Shown here: positions 33,208 through 41,290 of the stretch, piece after piece
Layout of the letters: each line of letters begins with the position of its first letter
Numbering within the stretch: the first letter of the stretch is position 1
DNA from: Trebonia sp963767685
Lineage (GTDB): Bacteria; Actinomycetota; Actinomycetes; Streptosporangiales; Streptosporangiaceae
Reading direction: 5' to 3'
Length of the DNA stretch: 64,000 nucleotides
NCBI GenBank assembly: GCA_963767685.1
Contig: CAVYEZ010000005.1
Span: 434,001 to 498,000, forward strand
Made by a program: the position numbers and the translations under genes
Notes under the pieces: generated by a model
What the model saw: only the letters and a program-made list of their open reading frames with translations
Database searches by the model: none
Told to the model about the DNA's origin: nothing

Positions 33208-36009
33208 TTACCTCGCGATCTTCGGTTGCGGTTCGCCGGCGGCCCCGGTGTCTAGAGAGGCAGTGCCCAGGTAGGCGGCCCTGACGATGTCGCTGGCGCC
33301 CGCCTGCTCGGTGGTTCCCTCGAAGATCTTGGTACCGAAATCGAGCACGTGAACGTAGTCGCAGACGGTCATGACCAGCGCCATGTCGTGCTCGACGAGC
33401 AGGATCCCGGCTCCTCGCTCGCCGGTCACCCGGGTGAGGACCTCGCCGAACCGCCGGGTCTCGGCGGCATCCAGACCGGAGGACGGCTCATCGAGCAGCA
33501 GCATGTCGAACTGGCCGGCCAGGCAGCGGGCGAGTTCCACCAGCCTGCGCTGGCCGGTGGACAGCGCCGCCACGGGACGCTCGGCCAGGCCGGCGATTCC
33601 GGCCAGGGCCATCGCCTGCTCGGCGGCGTCCCGGCGCGCACGCCGCTCCCCGCCTGTCTCCGCTAGGTGCCGCCACGGGCGCCGGCCCGCCTGCGCGGCC
33701 TCCCGGCCGAGTGACACGTTGTCGGCGACCGTCAGTGAGTCGAACAGCTCCATCCGCTGGAACGTACGCCCTAGGCCGCTCCGTGCCCGGGCCGCCGGAT
33801 CGAGTCCCGAAAGGTCCGTGCCGTGCAGCCGGAGCGAGCCCGAGGCCGGCTTGACCAGGCCGGAGGCCACGTTGAAGAGCGTGGTCTTGCCCGCGCCGTT
33901 CGGACCGATCAGCCCGGTGATGGTGCCGACCGGCGCACTGAGGCTGACGTCGTTCACCGCGACATGGCCGCCGTACCTGACCGTGATGCCGGCCAGCTCG
34001 AGTCCGGAGGTACTCCTCTTTCCCCCGTCCGATGGAACGTGCGAGCGAAGGCCGGCTACCCCGTCGCCTGCCGCCGCCGGGTCGGCCGTGTCCGGCGCGC
34101 CCGTGACCAGTTGTTCCGCGGCCGGCGAGGCCGCACCAGGCGAGGCCAGGCTGGGACGCCGGCGGCCGCCGAAGCGGTCAATCAGGCGATGCAGCGCCTC
34201 GTTTCGCGGAGCGAAGCCGAGCGCCACCTGCACCGCGGCCACGCCGAACAGGACGTTGAGCCAGCTGCTCACGGTCGCCCCGGTAGAGATCAAGGAGGGA
34301 ATGATCACCAGGGAGAAGGCCGCGCCGAACGCGTACCACGGCTCCCGGCCCGGGATGATGACCAGCAGCGCCAGCAGTGTAAGCGAGCTGAACGAGGAGA
34401 AGTCCGTGCTGGTGACCGTGTGCACCACGCCGCCGAACAGCGCGCCGGAGACGCCGGCCAGGAAGGCCGCGACGCAGAACACCAGCACCCGGGTCACCAC
34501 CACGCTCGTCCCGTGCGTGGCGAGGGCGACCGGAGAGTCGGCCATGCCGCGCAGCAGGCGGCCAAGACGGCTGCGGACGAGCACCATTACCAGCAGGCCG
34601 GCCGCTACCGCGAACGCGAGCATGAGGTAGTAGTAGGCGATGTCGCCCTGCGCGAATGCCGGGCGGTTCACCGCCTGGCCGGTCGAACTGGACCCGAACA
34701 TGATCCACAGCGGGTAGCCCATCTGCTCCATCATGACGGCGAAGCCGAACGTGGCCAGGGCGAGGAAGACACCGGGCAACCGGATGGCGGGAATGGCGAG
34801 GAAGGCCCCGACCGGCACCGCGGTTAGCCCGGCCAGCAGCAGGGCCACGCCCCAGGGCACACCGAAGCCGGCGGTCAGGTGGCCCATGGTGGTCGCCCCG
34901 ATCGCGGCGAACGCCGCCTGGCACAGCGACACCTGCCCTGACGTCTTGACCAGCAGGCCGAGCGAGAGGAACAGTACGACCTGGGTCAGGCCGTCCGACC
35001 AGTAGGGCAACTGGCCGGCGTTGACCAGGTGCGGGACGATCAGCAGGACGACGAGGAGCGCGGTGGCGCCGACCCCCTGCACCCGGGCGGGGGCCGCGTA
35101 GCTGACGACCGGGAAGGGTCGCGGCAGCCGCCGGGAGGCGAGCCTGGACCGCGGCGTAAAGATAAGCACGAGGAACAGCACGATGAACGGGATGCTGGCC
35201 GGCAGCCCGGCCAGCGCCGGGCTGGCCGTCACGACGTACTTTGTCGCCACCGAGGCGAGGATGCCCACCACCAGGCCGCCCACGTAGGTAAGGGGCAGGC
35301 TGGTGAACCGGCCGACCGCGGCCGCGCCGAACGCCTGGACGACCAGCAGCGTGAGCACCGTGGCGTCCAGGTTCAGCGTCGGCGCGAGCAGGATTCCGGC
35401 CAGCACGGCGAAGCTGGAGCCGATGATCCAGGACCACCGGCGGACCGCCGCCGGGCTGGTGCCGCCGAGGTCGAGCAGTTCGGGGTTGTCGACCACGCCG
35501 CGCATGGCGAGCCCGAGCCGGGTGGTGCGGAAGAACACGAACAGCGCGACGGTAGCGGCTAGCGCGATCCCGGTGATGATGATCTGGTCGTAGCCGACGT
35601 AGGCGCCGCCGATGTCCACGGTGTGCTGGGGCAGCCATGCGGGGAAGGTGCGGGCGATCGTGCCGAATGTCGCGGTGAAAAGCCCCTGAACCGCGAGGAC
35701 CACGCCGATCGTGGCGACCACCTGCATGGTCGCGGACGCGTCGGCCAGTCGGCGCGCCATCGCCTCCATGCCGAGGCCGGCCAGCGGCCCGAGCACGAAG
35801 ACGCAGATAAACGCGGTCGGCACGGCGGGCAGATGCAGCATGTCGTCGTGCAGGATGTAGAAGACGTAGGCCCCTGCGGTCGCCACCGCGCCCTGGGCGA
35901 AGTTGAATATGCCCGATGTCTTGTACGTGAGCACGAGACCGGTGCTGGTCAGGCCGTAGACCGATCCGGCGGTAATGCCGAGGATGATGAACGGGAGCAG
36001 ACTACTCAT
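33208..36009 (-). CDS. LivH-LivM-LivG triple-fusion ABC transporter subunit
   Basis: This single 933-residue protein joins three normally separate subunits. Residues 1-290 are a LivH permease (ITAGSVYGLTSTGLVLTYKT start, many TM helices). About 310-620 is a LivM permease with KTSGQVSLCQAAFAAIGA and IRLPGVFLALATFGFAV. After a roughly 60-residue Pro/Ala/Gly-rich linker, 667-933 is a LivG ATPase with GPNGAGKTT, LSTGQRRLVELARCL and MLLLDEPSSGLD. The frame is uninterrupted and both permease domains look complete, so the fusion is probably real. It sits between the binding protein and LivF genes. Confidence 0.9.
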   Translation of the reverse strand: MSSLLPFIILGITAGSVYGLTSTGLVLTYKTSGIFNFAQGAVATAGAYVFYILHDDMLHLPAVPTAFICVFVLGPLAGLGMEAMARRLADASATMQVVATIGVVLAVQGLFTATFGTIARTFPAWLPQHTVDIGGAYVGYDQIIITGIALAATVALFVFFRTTRLGLAMRGVVDNPELLDLGGTSPAAVRRWSWIIGSSFAVLAGILLAPTLNLDATVLTLLVVQAFGAAAVGRFTSLPLTYVGGLVVGILASVATKYVVTASPALAGLPASIPFIVLFLVLIFTPRSRLASRRLPRPFPVVSYAAPARVQGVGATALLVVLLIVPHLVNAGQLPYWSDGLTQVVLFLSLGLLVKTSGQVSLCQAAFAAIGATTMGHLTAGFGVPWGVALLLAGLTAVPVGAFLAIPAIRLPGVFLALATFGFAVMMEQMGYPLWIMFGSSSTGQAVNRPAFAQGDIAYYYLMLAFAVAAGLLVMVLVRSRLGRLLRGMADSPVALATHGTSVVVTRVLVFCVAAFLAGVSGALFGGVVHTVTSTDFSSFSSLTLLALLVIIPGREPWYAFGAAFSLVIIPSLISTGATVSSWLNVLFGVAAVQVALGFAPRNEALHRLIDRFGGRRRPSLASPGAASPAAEQLVTGAPDTADPAAAGDGVAGLRSHVPSDGGKRSTSGLELAGITVRYGGHVAVNDVSLSAPVGTITGLIGPNGAGKTTLFNVASGLVKPASGSLRLHGTDLSGLDPAARARSGLGRTFQRMELFDSLTVADNVSLGREAAQAGRRPWRHLAETGGERRARRDAAEQAMALAGIAGLAERPVAALSTGQRRLVELARCLAGQFDMLLLDEPSSGLDAAETRRFGEVLTRVTGERGAGILLVEHDMALVMTVCDYVHVLDFGTKIFEGTTEQAGASDIVRAAYLGTASLDTGAAGEPQPKIAR

Positions 36010-36075
36010 GGGGAGGCACGCTCGCTGAGGTCGAGGTTCGGGGACGCCCGGCGGGCCGGGCGCCCCCGAAGCGGC

Positions 36076-37329
36076 TTAAGGGCAGACGGGCGCTGTGCCT
36101 GACGGGGCGGTCAACGCGCCGCCCTTGATCTGGGCCATGAAGAAGCAGGTCACCTGCGAGGCGGGCGCGCCGGAGTGGAAGTTCAGCGGCGGGGCCAGGC
36201 CGTTCAGCGTGTCGTTCTTCGGCAGCGCGTACAGCGCGGTGAAGACGTCTGCCGGGGTCGCCTTGGCGGACAGGCTCGCCGCCGCCGCGCCGAACAGCGC
36301 GCCGCCCGCCCAGCCCGACATCGGGTTGGGGCCAAGCGGGGTCCCCGACTCGTACTTGGCCATCGCCTGCTTGAACTGGCTCACCGGGGGCGTGTCGGCG
36401 AACCACAGCGCGTTCGTGCTGGGCACATAGGCGCCGTCCACCTGGGAAACCTTCAGGTAGGAGCTGTCGTACGCGCCCGAGGGGATCACGTAGACCGGGT
36501 CGTAGCCCTGCTGCGCGCAGGCGGGCGCGAACCGGGTCCCGGCCGCGTACGAGGCGTCGATGATGATGGCCTGCGCGTTGGCCTGCTTGGCGGCCAGGCA
36601 CTGGGCGGTGTAGCTCGGCGCGGACACGGCGATCGCCGCGCTGGTCGACATCGTCAGGTGGAACGCCTTGGCGTAGGCCGCCAGCGCGGGCACCGAGTTC
36701 TTGCAGGCGGCGATCTCGGCGCAGTACACCGCGCCGAACGTGGACTTGCCCGCCGCCTTCACCGCGTACGCCTGCATCTCAAGCGAGGTCAGCACGGTGG
36801 AGCCGGACGGGAAGAAGTCCGGATTGGTGAACCACGTGGGCGTGTCCGCCTCGCCGCCGACCACGGCCACGTGCTGCTGCTGGACATAGGAGGCCCAGCC
36901 GCTCTCCGTCCCCGAGGCCTCCGGGCTGACGATCGCCAGCACGTGGTCCACCTGGACGAGCTGGCGGATGTCGGCCTGGGACGTGGTGGCATTGCCCTGG
37001 TCGTCCTCGACGATCAGCTTGACCTGGCGTCCGTTGATCCCGCCGCTGGCGTTGACCGAGTCAACCCAGGCCTGCAGGCCAGCCAGGTGCGACGGCTCGC
37101 CACTGGGACCGGAGAACGCGCCGATGGTGCCGATCACCAGGTCTGACCCGGAGGCCGCGGCGGCGGGGCCGGACGCGCTGGAGCTGGCCGCGCTCGAACT
37201 GATGCTGCCGGAACTGCTCGTACTGCTGCTGCTCGTGCTGCTGCACGCCGCGGCGAGGGCCGCGACCGCGACGCCCAGGATCGATGTCCGCAGCAGTGCG
37301 GTTCTTCGTGCCTTGATCACGGGTTCCAT
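36076..37329 (-). CDS. ABC transporter substrate-binding lipoprotein
   Basis: This 417-residue exported lipoprotein has an N-terminal KARR, a hydrophobic LLRTSILGVAVAALAAAC with the lipobox Cys near residue 29, and a Ser-rich tether. The mature part follows the branched-chain binding-protein fold: VIGTIGAFSGPSGEPSHLAG, ASGGINGRQVKLIVEDDQGN and IVSPEASGTESGW. It feeds the permease fusion encoded 66 bases downstream. The ligand is unknown. Confidence 0.92.
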   Translation of the reverse strand: MEPVIKARRTALLRTSILGVAVAALAAACSSTSSSSTSSSGSISSSAASSSASGPAAAASGSDLVIGTIGAFSGPSGEPSHLAGLQAWVDSVNASGGINGRQVKLIVEDDQGNATTSQADIRQLVQVDHVLAIVSPEASGTESGWASYVQQQHVAVVGGEADTPTWFTNPDFFPSGSTVLTSLEMQAYAVKAAGKSTFGAVYCAEIAACKNSVPALAAYAKAFHLTMSTSAAIAVSAPSYTAQCLAAKQANAQAIIIDASYAAGTRFAPACAQQGYDPVYVIPSGAYDSSYLKVSQVDGAYVPSTNALWFADTPPVSQFKQAMAKYESGTPLGPNPMSGWAGGALFGAAAASLSAKATPADVFTALYALPKNDTLNGLAPPLNFHSGAPASQVTCFFMAQIKGGALTAPSGTAPVCP

Positions 37330-37716
37330 CCCCCAAAGGATCGGCTGGTTCTCGAACGGTGACTTGTCCCGCCAGGCGGCGCTTGTGGCCTGCGGGCGGG
37401 TGTCGCTCGGGTGTTGAAATGGACGGTAAGCCGCGTGTGACCCGGGTCACCAGTAAGCAGATAAATTATCTATCTGATTGTTACCATCTAACGATAAGAT
37501 GTCTAGTGCTTCACGGAAGTCCGCCGACGGGTCGTACACCACCGCTCCCGGTAACCGGCGAACCGCTCGCTCACTCCGCGCCACCGCGTCACGTTCCTAA
37601 CGCCGCGCTGCCGCCCGGCACTGCCCGGGTCACCCCGGCTCAGCGGCGGGCGGAGCTGGACGAACGGCTGCGCCAGGTGACCCGGCGGCAGCGGAGCTGA
37701 CCTCAAGGGAGACGTC
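37330..37716. other. 387-bp divergent intergenic region
   Basis: This separates the binding-protein gene (-) from an SDR (+). It contains the AT-rich palindrome block at 37459-37502. Just before the SDR, the frame ending at 37700 reads RVTPAQRRAELDERLRQVTR, which may be the tail of a lost gene; I cannot name it. Nothing else is recognisable. Confidence 0.5.
37459..37502. promoter_or_regulatory. AT-rich palindrome, transporter operon promoter/operator
   Basis: AGATAAATTATCT (37459-37471) is a near-perfect palindrome with 6-bp arms, followed by more AT-rich sequence to AACGATAAGATG. It is placed for control of the importer operon and perhaps the divergent SDR. Confidence 0.5.
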
Positions 37717-38475
37717 ATGACAGGAACACTGGACGGCAAGCGGGCGATCGTGACCGGCGGCGGGCAGGGCGTGGGCCGCGGCATCGCGCTCGCCCTGGCC
37801 GCCGAGGGCGCGGCCGTCGCACTGGTCGGCCGCACCGAGTCCAAGCTGCTCGCGGTGGCGGCGGAGATCGAGAAACCCGGCGGCACGGCCCTCCCGGTCG
37901 TCGGGGACGTGCGGTCGCGTGCCGACATCGGGCGCTGTGTCCAGCAGACCGTGCGCGAGCTGGGCGGCATTGACATCCTGGTGAACAACGCGCAGATCAC
38001 GGCGCTCGGCTCGGTGCTCGACGTCAGCGACGAGACGTTCAGCGCCTGCTGGGAATCCGGGCCGCTCGCGGTGTTCCGGCTGATGAAGGCCTGCCATCCG
38101 CACCTGGGTCCGGGCAGTGTGATCATCAACCTCGGCAGTTCCACGGCGGTGAACCCGCTGCCGGCCGGACGGGGGGTATACGCCGCGGCCAAGGCCGCGA
38201 CGCAGACGCTGACCCGGGTGGCCGCGACCGAGTGGGGGCCTGATGGCATCCGGGTCATCACCGTGCTGCCCGCCGCGAGCAGCCCGTCCTCCGAGGGCTG
38301 GCGGCAGGCCAACCCGGCCGAGTACGAGCGGAGCATGTCCAGCATCCCGCTGCGCAGGCTCGGTGACTCGGAGCTGGAGATCGGCCCGGTCGTGGCTTTC
38401 CTGTGCGGCCCGTCGGCGGGCTACATCACCGGCACCACCATCGCGCTTGACGGCGGGCAGGCGTACCTGCGCTGA
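37717..38475 (+). CDS. SDR-family oxidoreductase
   Basis: This 252-residue SDR has TGGGQGVGRGIALALA near residue 13, NNAQITALG (NNAG variant), NLGSSTAVNPLPAG with the catalytic Ser and YAAAKAATQTL. ITGTTIALDGGQAYLR ends the protein. The ATG follows AAGGGAGACGTC. It converges on the next SDR. The substrate is unknown. Confidence 0.86.
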   Translation: MTGTLDGKRAIVTGGGQGVGRGIALALAAEGAAVALVGRTESKLLAVAAEIEKPGGTALPVVGDVRSRADIGRCVQQTVRELGGIDILVNNAQITALGSVLDVSDETFSACWESGPLAVFRLMKACHPHLGPGSVIINLGSSTAVNPLPAGRGVYAAAKAATQTLTRVAATEWGPDGIRVITVLPAASSPSSEGWRQANPAEYERSMSSIPLRRLGDSELEIGPVVAFLCGPSAGYITGTTIALDGGQAYLR

Positions 38476-38523
38476 GGCCCGGCCGTCGAGGGCCGGCCCT
38501 GCGCCTGAAGACCGGCCTGTGCC

Positions 38524-39297
38524 TCAGGTCCGCATGTAAGAGCCGCCGGAGACGTTCAAGATCTCACCGGTGACGAACGCGGCGCGGTCCGAGGCGAGGA
38601 AGGCCACCGCTTCGGCGATGTCGGCCGTCCCCGGCACGTCGCCGAGTGGGCCCGGCTTGTGCTTGGACAGCCACTCGGCGTTGTCCTCGACGAACTTGGT
38701 GCCCTTGACGATGCCCATCGCCAGGTAGACGGCGCGGATGCGGTGCGGGCCGCCGTCGTGGGCCAGCCCCCTGGTCAGCGCGGCCAGGCCGCCCTTGGTC
38801 GCGGCGTACGGCGACTCGACGCCGCTGCCGCCGACGTCGGGCGCGTAACTGCCGATGTTCACGATCACGCCGCCGCCCGCGTCGCGCATCAGCGGCATTG
38901 TCCGGTGGCACAGGTACCACGGGCCGGTCAGGTTGACCCGCACCGCCCAGTCCCAGTTCGCCGGGTCATAGCCGAAGATGCTGCCGGCCACGTTCACCGC
39001 CGCGTTGTTGACCAGGATCCTGACCGGGCCGAGCGAGGCGGTGACCGCGTCAACCACCGCGTCGATCTGCTGCCGGTCGCCGGCGTTCATCGGGTAGCCG
39101 GCCACGGTCGCCGCCGGGTAGTCGGCAGCGATCTCCGCCGCCACCTTCTGCGTGCGGACGGCGTGGATGTCGGTCACTACGACGGTCGCGCCGCCGGCGG
39201 CCAGCCGCCGTGCGATCGCTTGCCCGATGCCCCGGCCGGCGGCCGCGGTCACCAGCGCGACGCGCCCCGCGAACTCCCCTGGGTCAACCGTGCTCAC
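38524..39297 (-). CDS. SDR-family oxidoreductase
   Basis: This SDR of about 257 residues has VTAAAGRGIGQAIARRLA (variant glycine motif), NNAAVNVAG, NIGSYAPDVG and the catalytic YAATKGGLAAL. VTGEILNVSGGSYMRT ends it. GTG 39297 follows GGGGAGG; an in-frame codon at 39372 lacks such a site. It is alone on the minus strand, divergent from the thioesterase gene. Confidence 0.85.
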   Translation of the reverse strand: MSTVDPGEFAGRVALVTAAAGRGIGQAIARRLAAGGATVVVTDIHAVRTQKVAAEIAADYPAATVAGYPMNAGDRQQIDAVVDAVTASLGPVRILVNNAAVNVAGSIFGYDPANWDWAVRVNLTGPWYLCHRTMPLMRDAGGGVIVNIGSYAPDVGGSGVESPYAATKGGLAALTRGLAHDGGPHRIRAVYLAMGIVKGTKFVEDNAEWLSKHKPGPLGDVPGTADIAEAVAFLASDRAAFVTGEILNVSGGSYMRT

Positions 39298-39396
39298 GCT
39301 GCCTCCCCATTGTCGATTTGTTGCCCTGTGCGGGTACGGGGACCATGCAGACGGGCACCGGGGCGCCCGCACGGAGCAGGTGGATTGGCGTTTGAA

Positions 39397-39436
39397 ACAG
39401 TATAACAGGTAAACTAGTTTAACTTTGTTAATCTGT
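39397..39436. promoter_or_regulatory. AT-rich divergent promoter with 12-bp palindrome
   Basis: TAAACTAGTTTA (39410-39421) is a perfect palindrome embedded in AGTATAACAGG and TTTGTTAATCTG. The core AACTAGTT fits the AACnnGTT heart of KstR-type sites but lacks the full flanks. Confidence 0.55.
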
Positions 39437-39497
39437 ATCCGGCTTCTGTGGACAGCACCACGGGTTAGCGCCGATTCGTCGTCAAAGGAGACTATCC

Positions 39498-40028
39498 ATG
39501 GCCGACTCTTCCTGGGCCGGGTCCGATTTTCAGCTGCGCCCGCAGCCGAACGCGCCGGTCGCGCTGTGCGGTGCCTGCCGGCGCCTCGGCGCCTGCCGGC
39601 TAGGTCTCGGCCGCGAGGAACTGCAACCGGACGGCTCGGTGTACACGGAACTGGTCTGCGCGCCCGAGAACGAGGGCGGCCCCGACGTCGCGCACGGCGG
39701 CTGGACCGCCGCTGTCCTGGACGAGATCCTCGGGCACGTGCAGGTACTGCGCGGGGAACTCGCCGTGACGGGTCAGCTGTCCGTCACCTATGTCAAGCCA
39801 GTTCCGATCGGACGCCCGCTGCACGCCCGGGCCTGGCGGGAACGCCTTGAGGGACATCGCTCGTATGTGGCGGCCGAGCTGACGCTCGCCAGCACCGGCG
39901 CGGTGCTGGCCCGGGGCTCGGCGGTCATGGTGCTGCGCGACAGAGACCATTTCGCCCGCCATCAGCAGTGGCTCGCCGGACAGGACGAGCTGGCCCAGCC
40001 TGAGCAAGAATCAGCGCCCAGGCCCTAG
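39498..40028 (+). CDS. PaaI/4HBT-like acyl-CoA thioesterase
   Basis: This 176-residue hotdog protein has GGPDVAHGGWTAAVLDEILG with the HGG turn, followed by TGQLSVTYVKPVPIGRPLHA, the pattern of PaaI-type thioesterases that hydrolyse acyl- or aryl-CoA. An N-terminal CGACRRLGACRLG adds three close cysteines, which is unusual and could bind metal. The ATG follows AAAGGAG. It may release CoA when a pathway stalls. Confidence 0.8.
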   Translation: MADSSWAGSDFQLRPQPNAPVALCGACRRLGACRLGLGREELQPDGSVYTELVCAPENEGGPDVAHGGWTAAVLDEILGHVQVLRGELAVTGQLSVTYVKPVPIGRPLHARAWRERLEGHRSYVAAELTLASTGAVLARGSAVMVLRDRDHFARHQQWLAGQDELAQPEQESAPRP

Positions 40029-40122
40029 CCCGCCGCCGGCTGGCCGCGGGCGAACCGCCGCGCCGTTCACGTCTTAGTTCCTCACCTTCCCGCGCTGACA
40101 CCAGTCGACAAAAATAGTTTTA

Positions 40123-40146
40123 CTAGTTATATAATTATGTAACTAG
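40123..40146. promoter_or_regulatory. 24-bp near-perfect palindrome upstream of hydrolase gene
   Basis: Arms CTAGTTA (40123-40129) and TAACTAG (40140-40146) surround ATAATTAT, itself self-complementary; only one symmetric pair (T130/G139) mismatches. It lies 48 bases before the ATG at 40194 and is a strong candidate operator for a dimeric repressor. Confidence 0.6.
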
Positions 40147-40193
40147 GCGGCATCCCCCACCGCGGCGGGAAGCATTCACGTGAGAGGATCGCG

Positions 40194-41213
40194 ATGGCGC
40201 TGATCCGGCATGACCTATCGTTCGATGTCACCTCCGCGCTGCCGCCGGGGTCTGTCGATGAAGCTGAACTTTCCGCGACCGTGGTGGCCGATCCGGAGGC
40301 GCTGACCGACCGGCCGGTCGTCGTCCTGGCCATTCCCGGCGGGACGTACCACCGGCGGTACTGGGATCTTCGGCCGCCCGGACGCGACGGCTACAGCAAG
40401 GCCGCGTACCTGGCCGAGCGGGGCATTATCTTCATCGCCGAGGACTACTTCGGCGGGGGCGACAGCAGCCGCTGGCCGATGGCGACTTCATCGGTCTCGA
40501 GGTGCAGGCAGACGTCGCCCACAATGCATTCCTGCAGGTTACCGAGCGTGTCAGCAAGGGCACTCTAACCGACGGCATCCCGCCGTTGCCGGGGGCGGTG
40601 TTTGTCGGGATCGGCCAGTCGCTTGGCGGTTTCATCACGATGATCCAGCAGGGCAAGTACGCCGACTACCCGGGAATCGGGATCTTCGGCGCCTCTCCCT
40701 TCGTGATCAGCGGAGTTCGCGAGCAGCCGGACTGGGAGAGCATGTCCACCGGGGAACGCCGCAGCTGGCTCATGCAGGCGAACGCCCGCCAGAGCGGACT
40801 GACTGAGCTACCCGTGTATCACGGAGCCCCGCGGGAGGGATTCCGGGGCATCTTCCACGTGCCGGACGTCCACGATGACCTGTTCAAGTACGACGAGGAC
40901 GAATGCCACACGCTCATTCCCCGGATGTCAGGGATCGACGGCATGACTCCCGGCCTCGCCAGGCCGTTCGCCGAGCGCATCACCCGGCCGCTTTTCCTTG
41001 CTTTCGGGGCGATCGACGTATCCGCGGATCCCCGCCGCGAACCCGCCGGATACCCGGCGTCCTCGGACATTACGCTCGCCGTCATCCCGGACATGGCCCA
41101 CATGCACAACTTCGCCGATACCAGGACACGGCTGTGGGACCGATTCCACGCATGGCTACCAGTGGTGGCAACCGACCGCAACCGACCGCACACGGCCGGC
41201 CAAGCCTCATTAG
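40194..41213 (+). pseudogene. alpha/beta hydrolase, frameshifted
   Basis: The frame starts at ATG 40194 (AGAGGATCGCG upstream) and reads VVVLAIPGGTYHRRYWDLR to EDYFGGGDSSRW. It must then shift near 40473-40476 to give ADGDFIGLEVQADVAHNAF, GIGQSLGGFITM (nucleophile Ser) and IPDMAHMHNF (His). One missing G in TGGCC explains the break. An exact 10-bp tandem duplication (41171-41190) then carries the frame past what would be a natural TAG at 41211-41213 and into the CoA ligase. The coding potential is real but the gene is disrupted as read. Confidence 0.75.
41171..41190 (+). repeat. 10-bp exact tandem duplication
   Basis: ACCGACCGCA occurs twice in a row. Removing one copy makes the hydrolase end TDRTRPAKPH followed by TAG. 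As it stands, the reading continues in frame into the ligase. Confidence 0.8.
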
Positions 41214-41290
41214 CTGACCTGCCAAACCGGGACGGTCGTGGCCGGGATAGGCCCGGCGGCCGACCGCCAGGACTGGTAAAGGGGCCGAGC

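Noticed and set aside
37359..37700. Possible 113-codon gene before the SDR at 37717
   Set aside because: Only the last 25 residues look protein-like and the rest crosses an AT-rich promoter. Mentioned as a possible remnant only.
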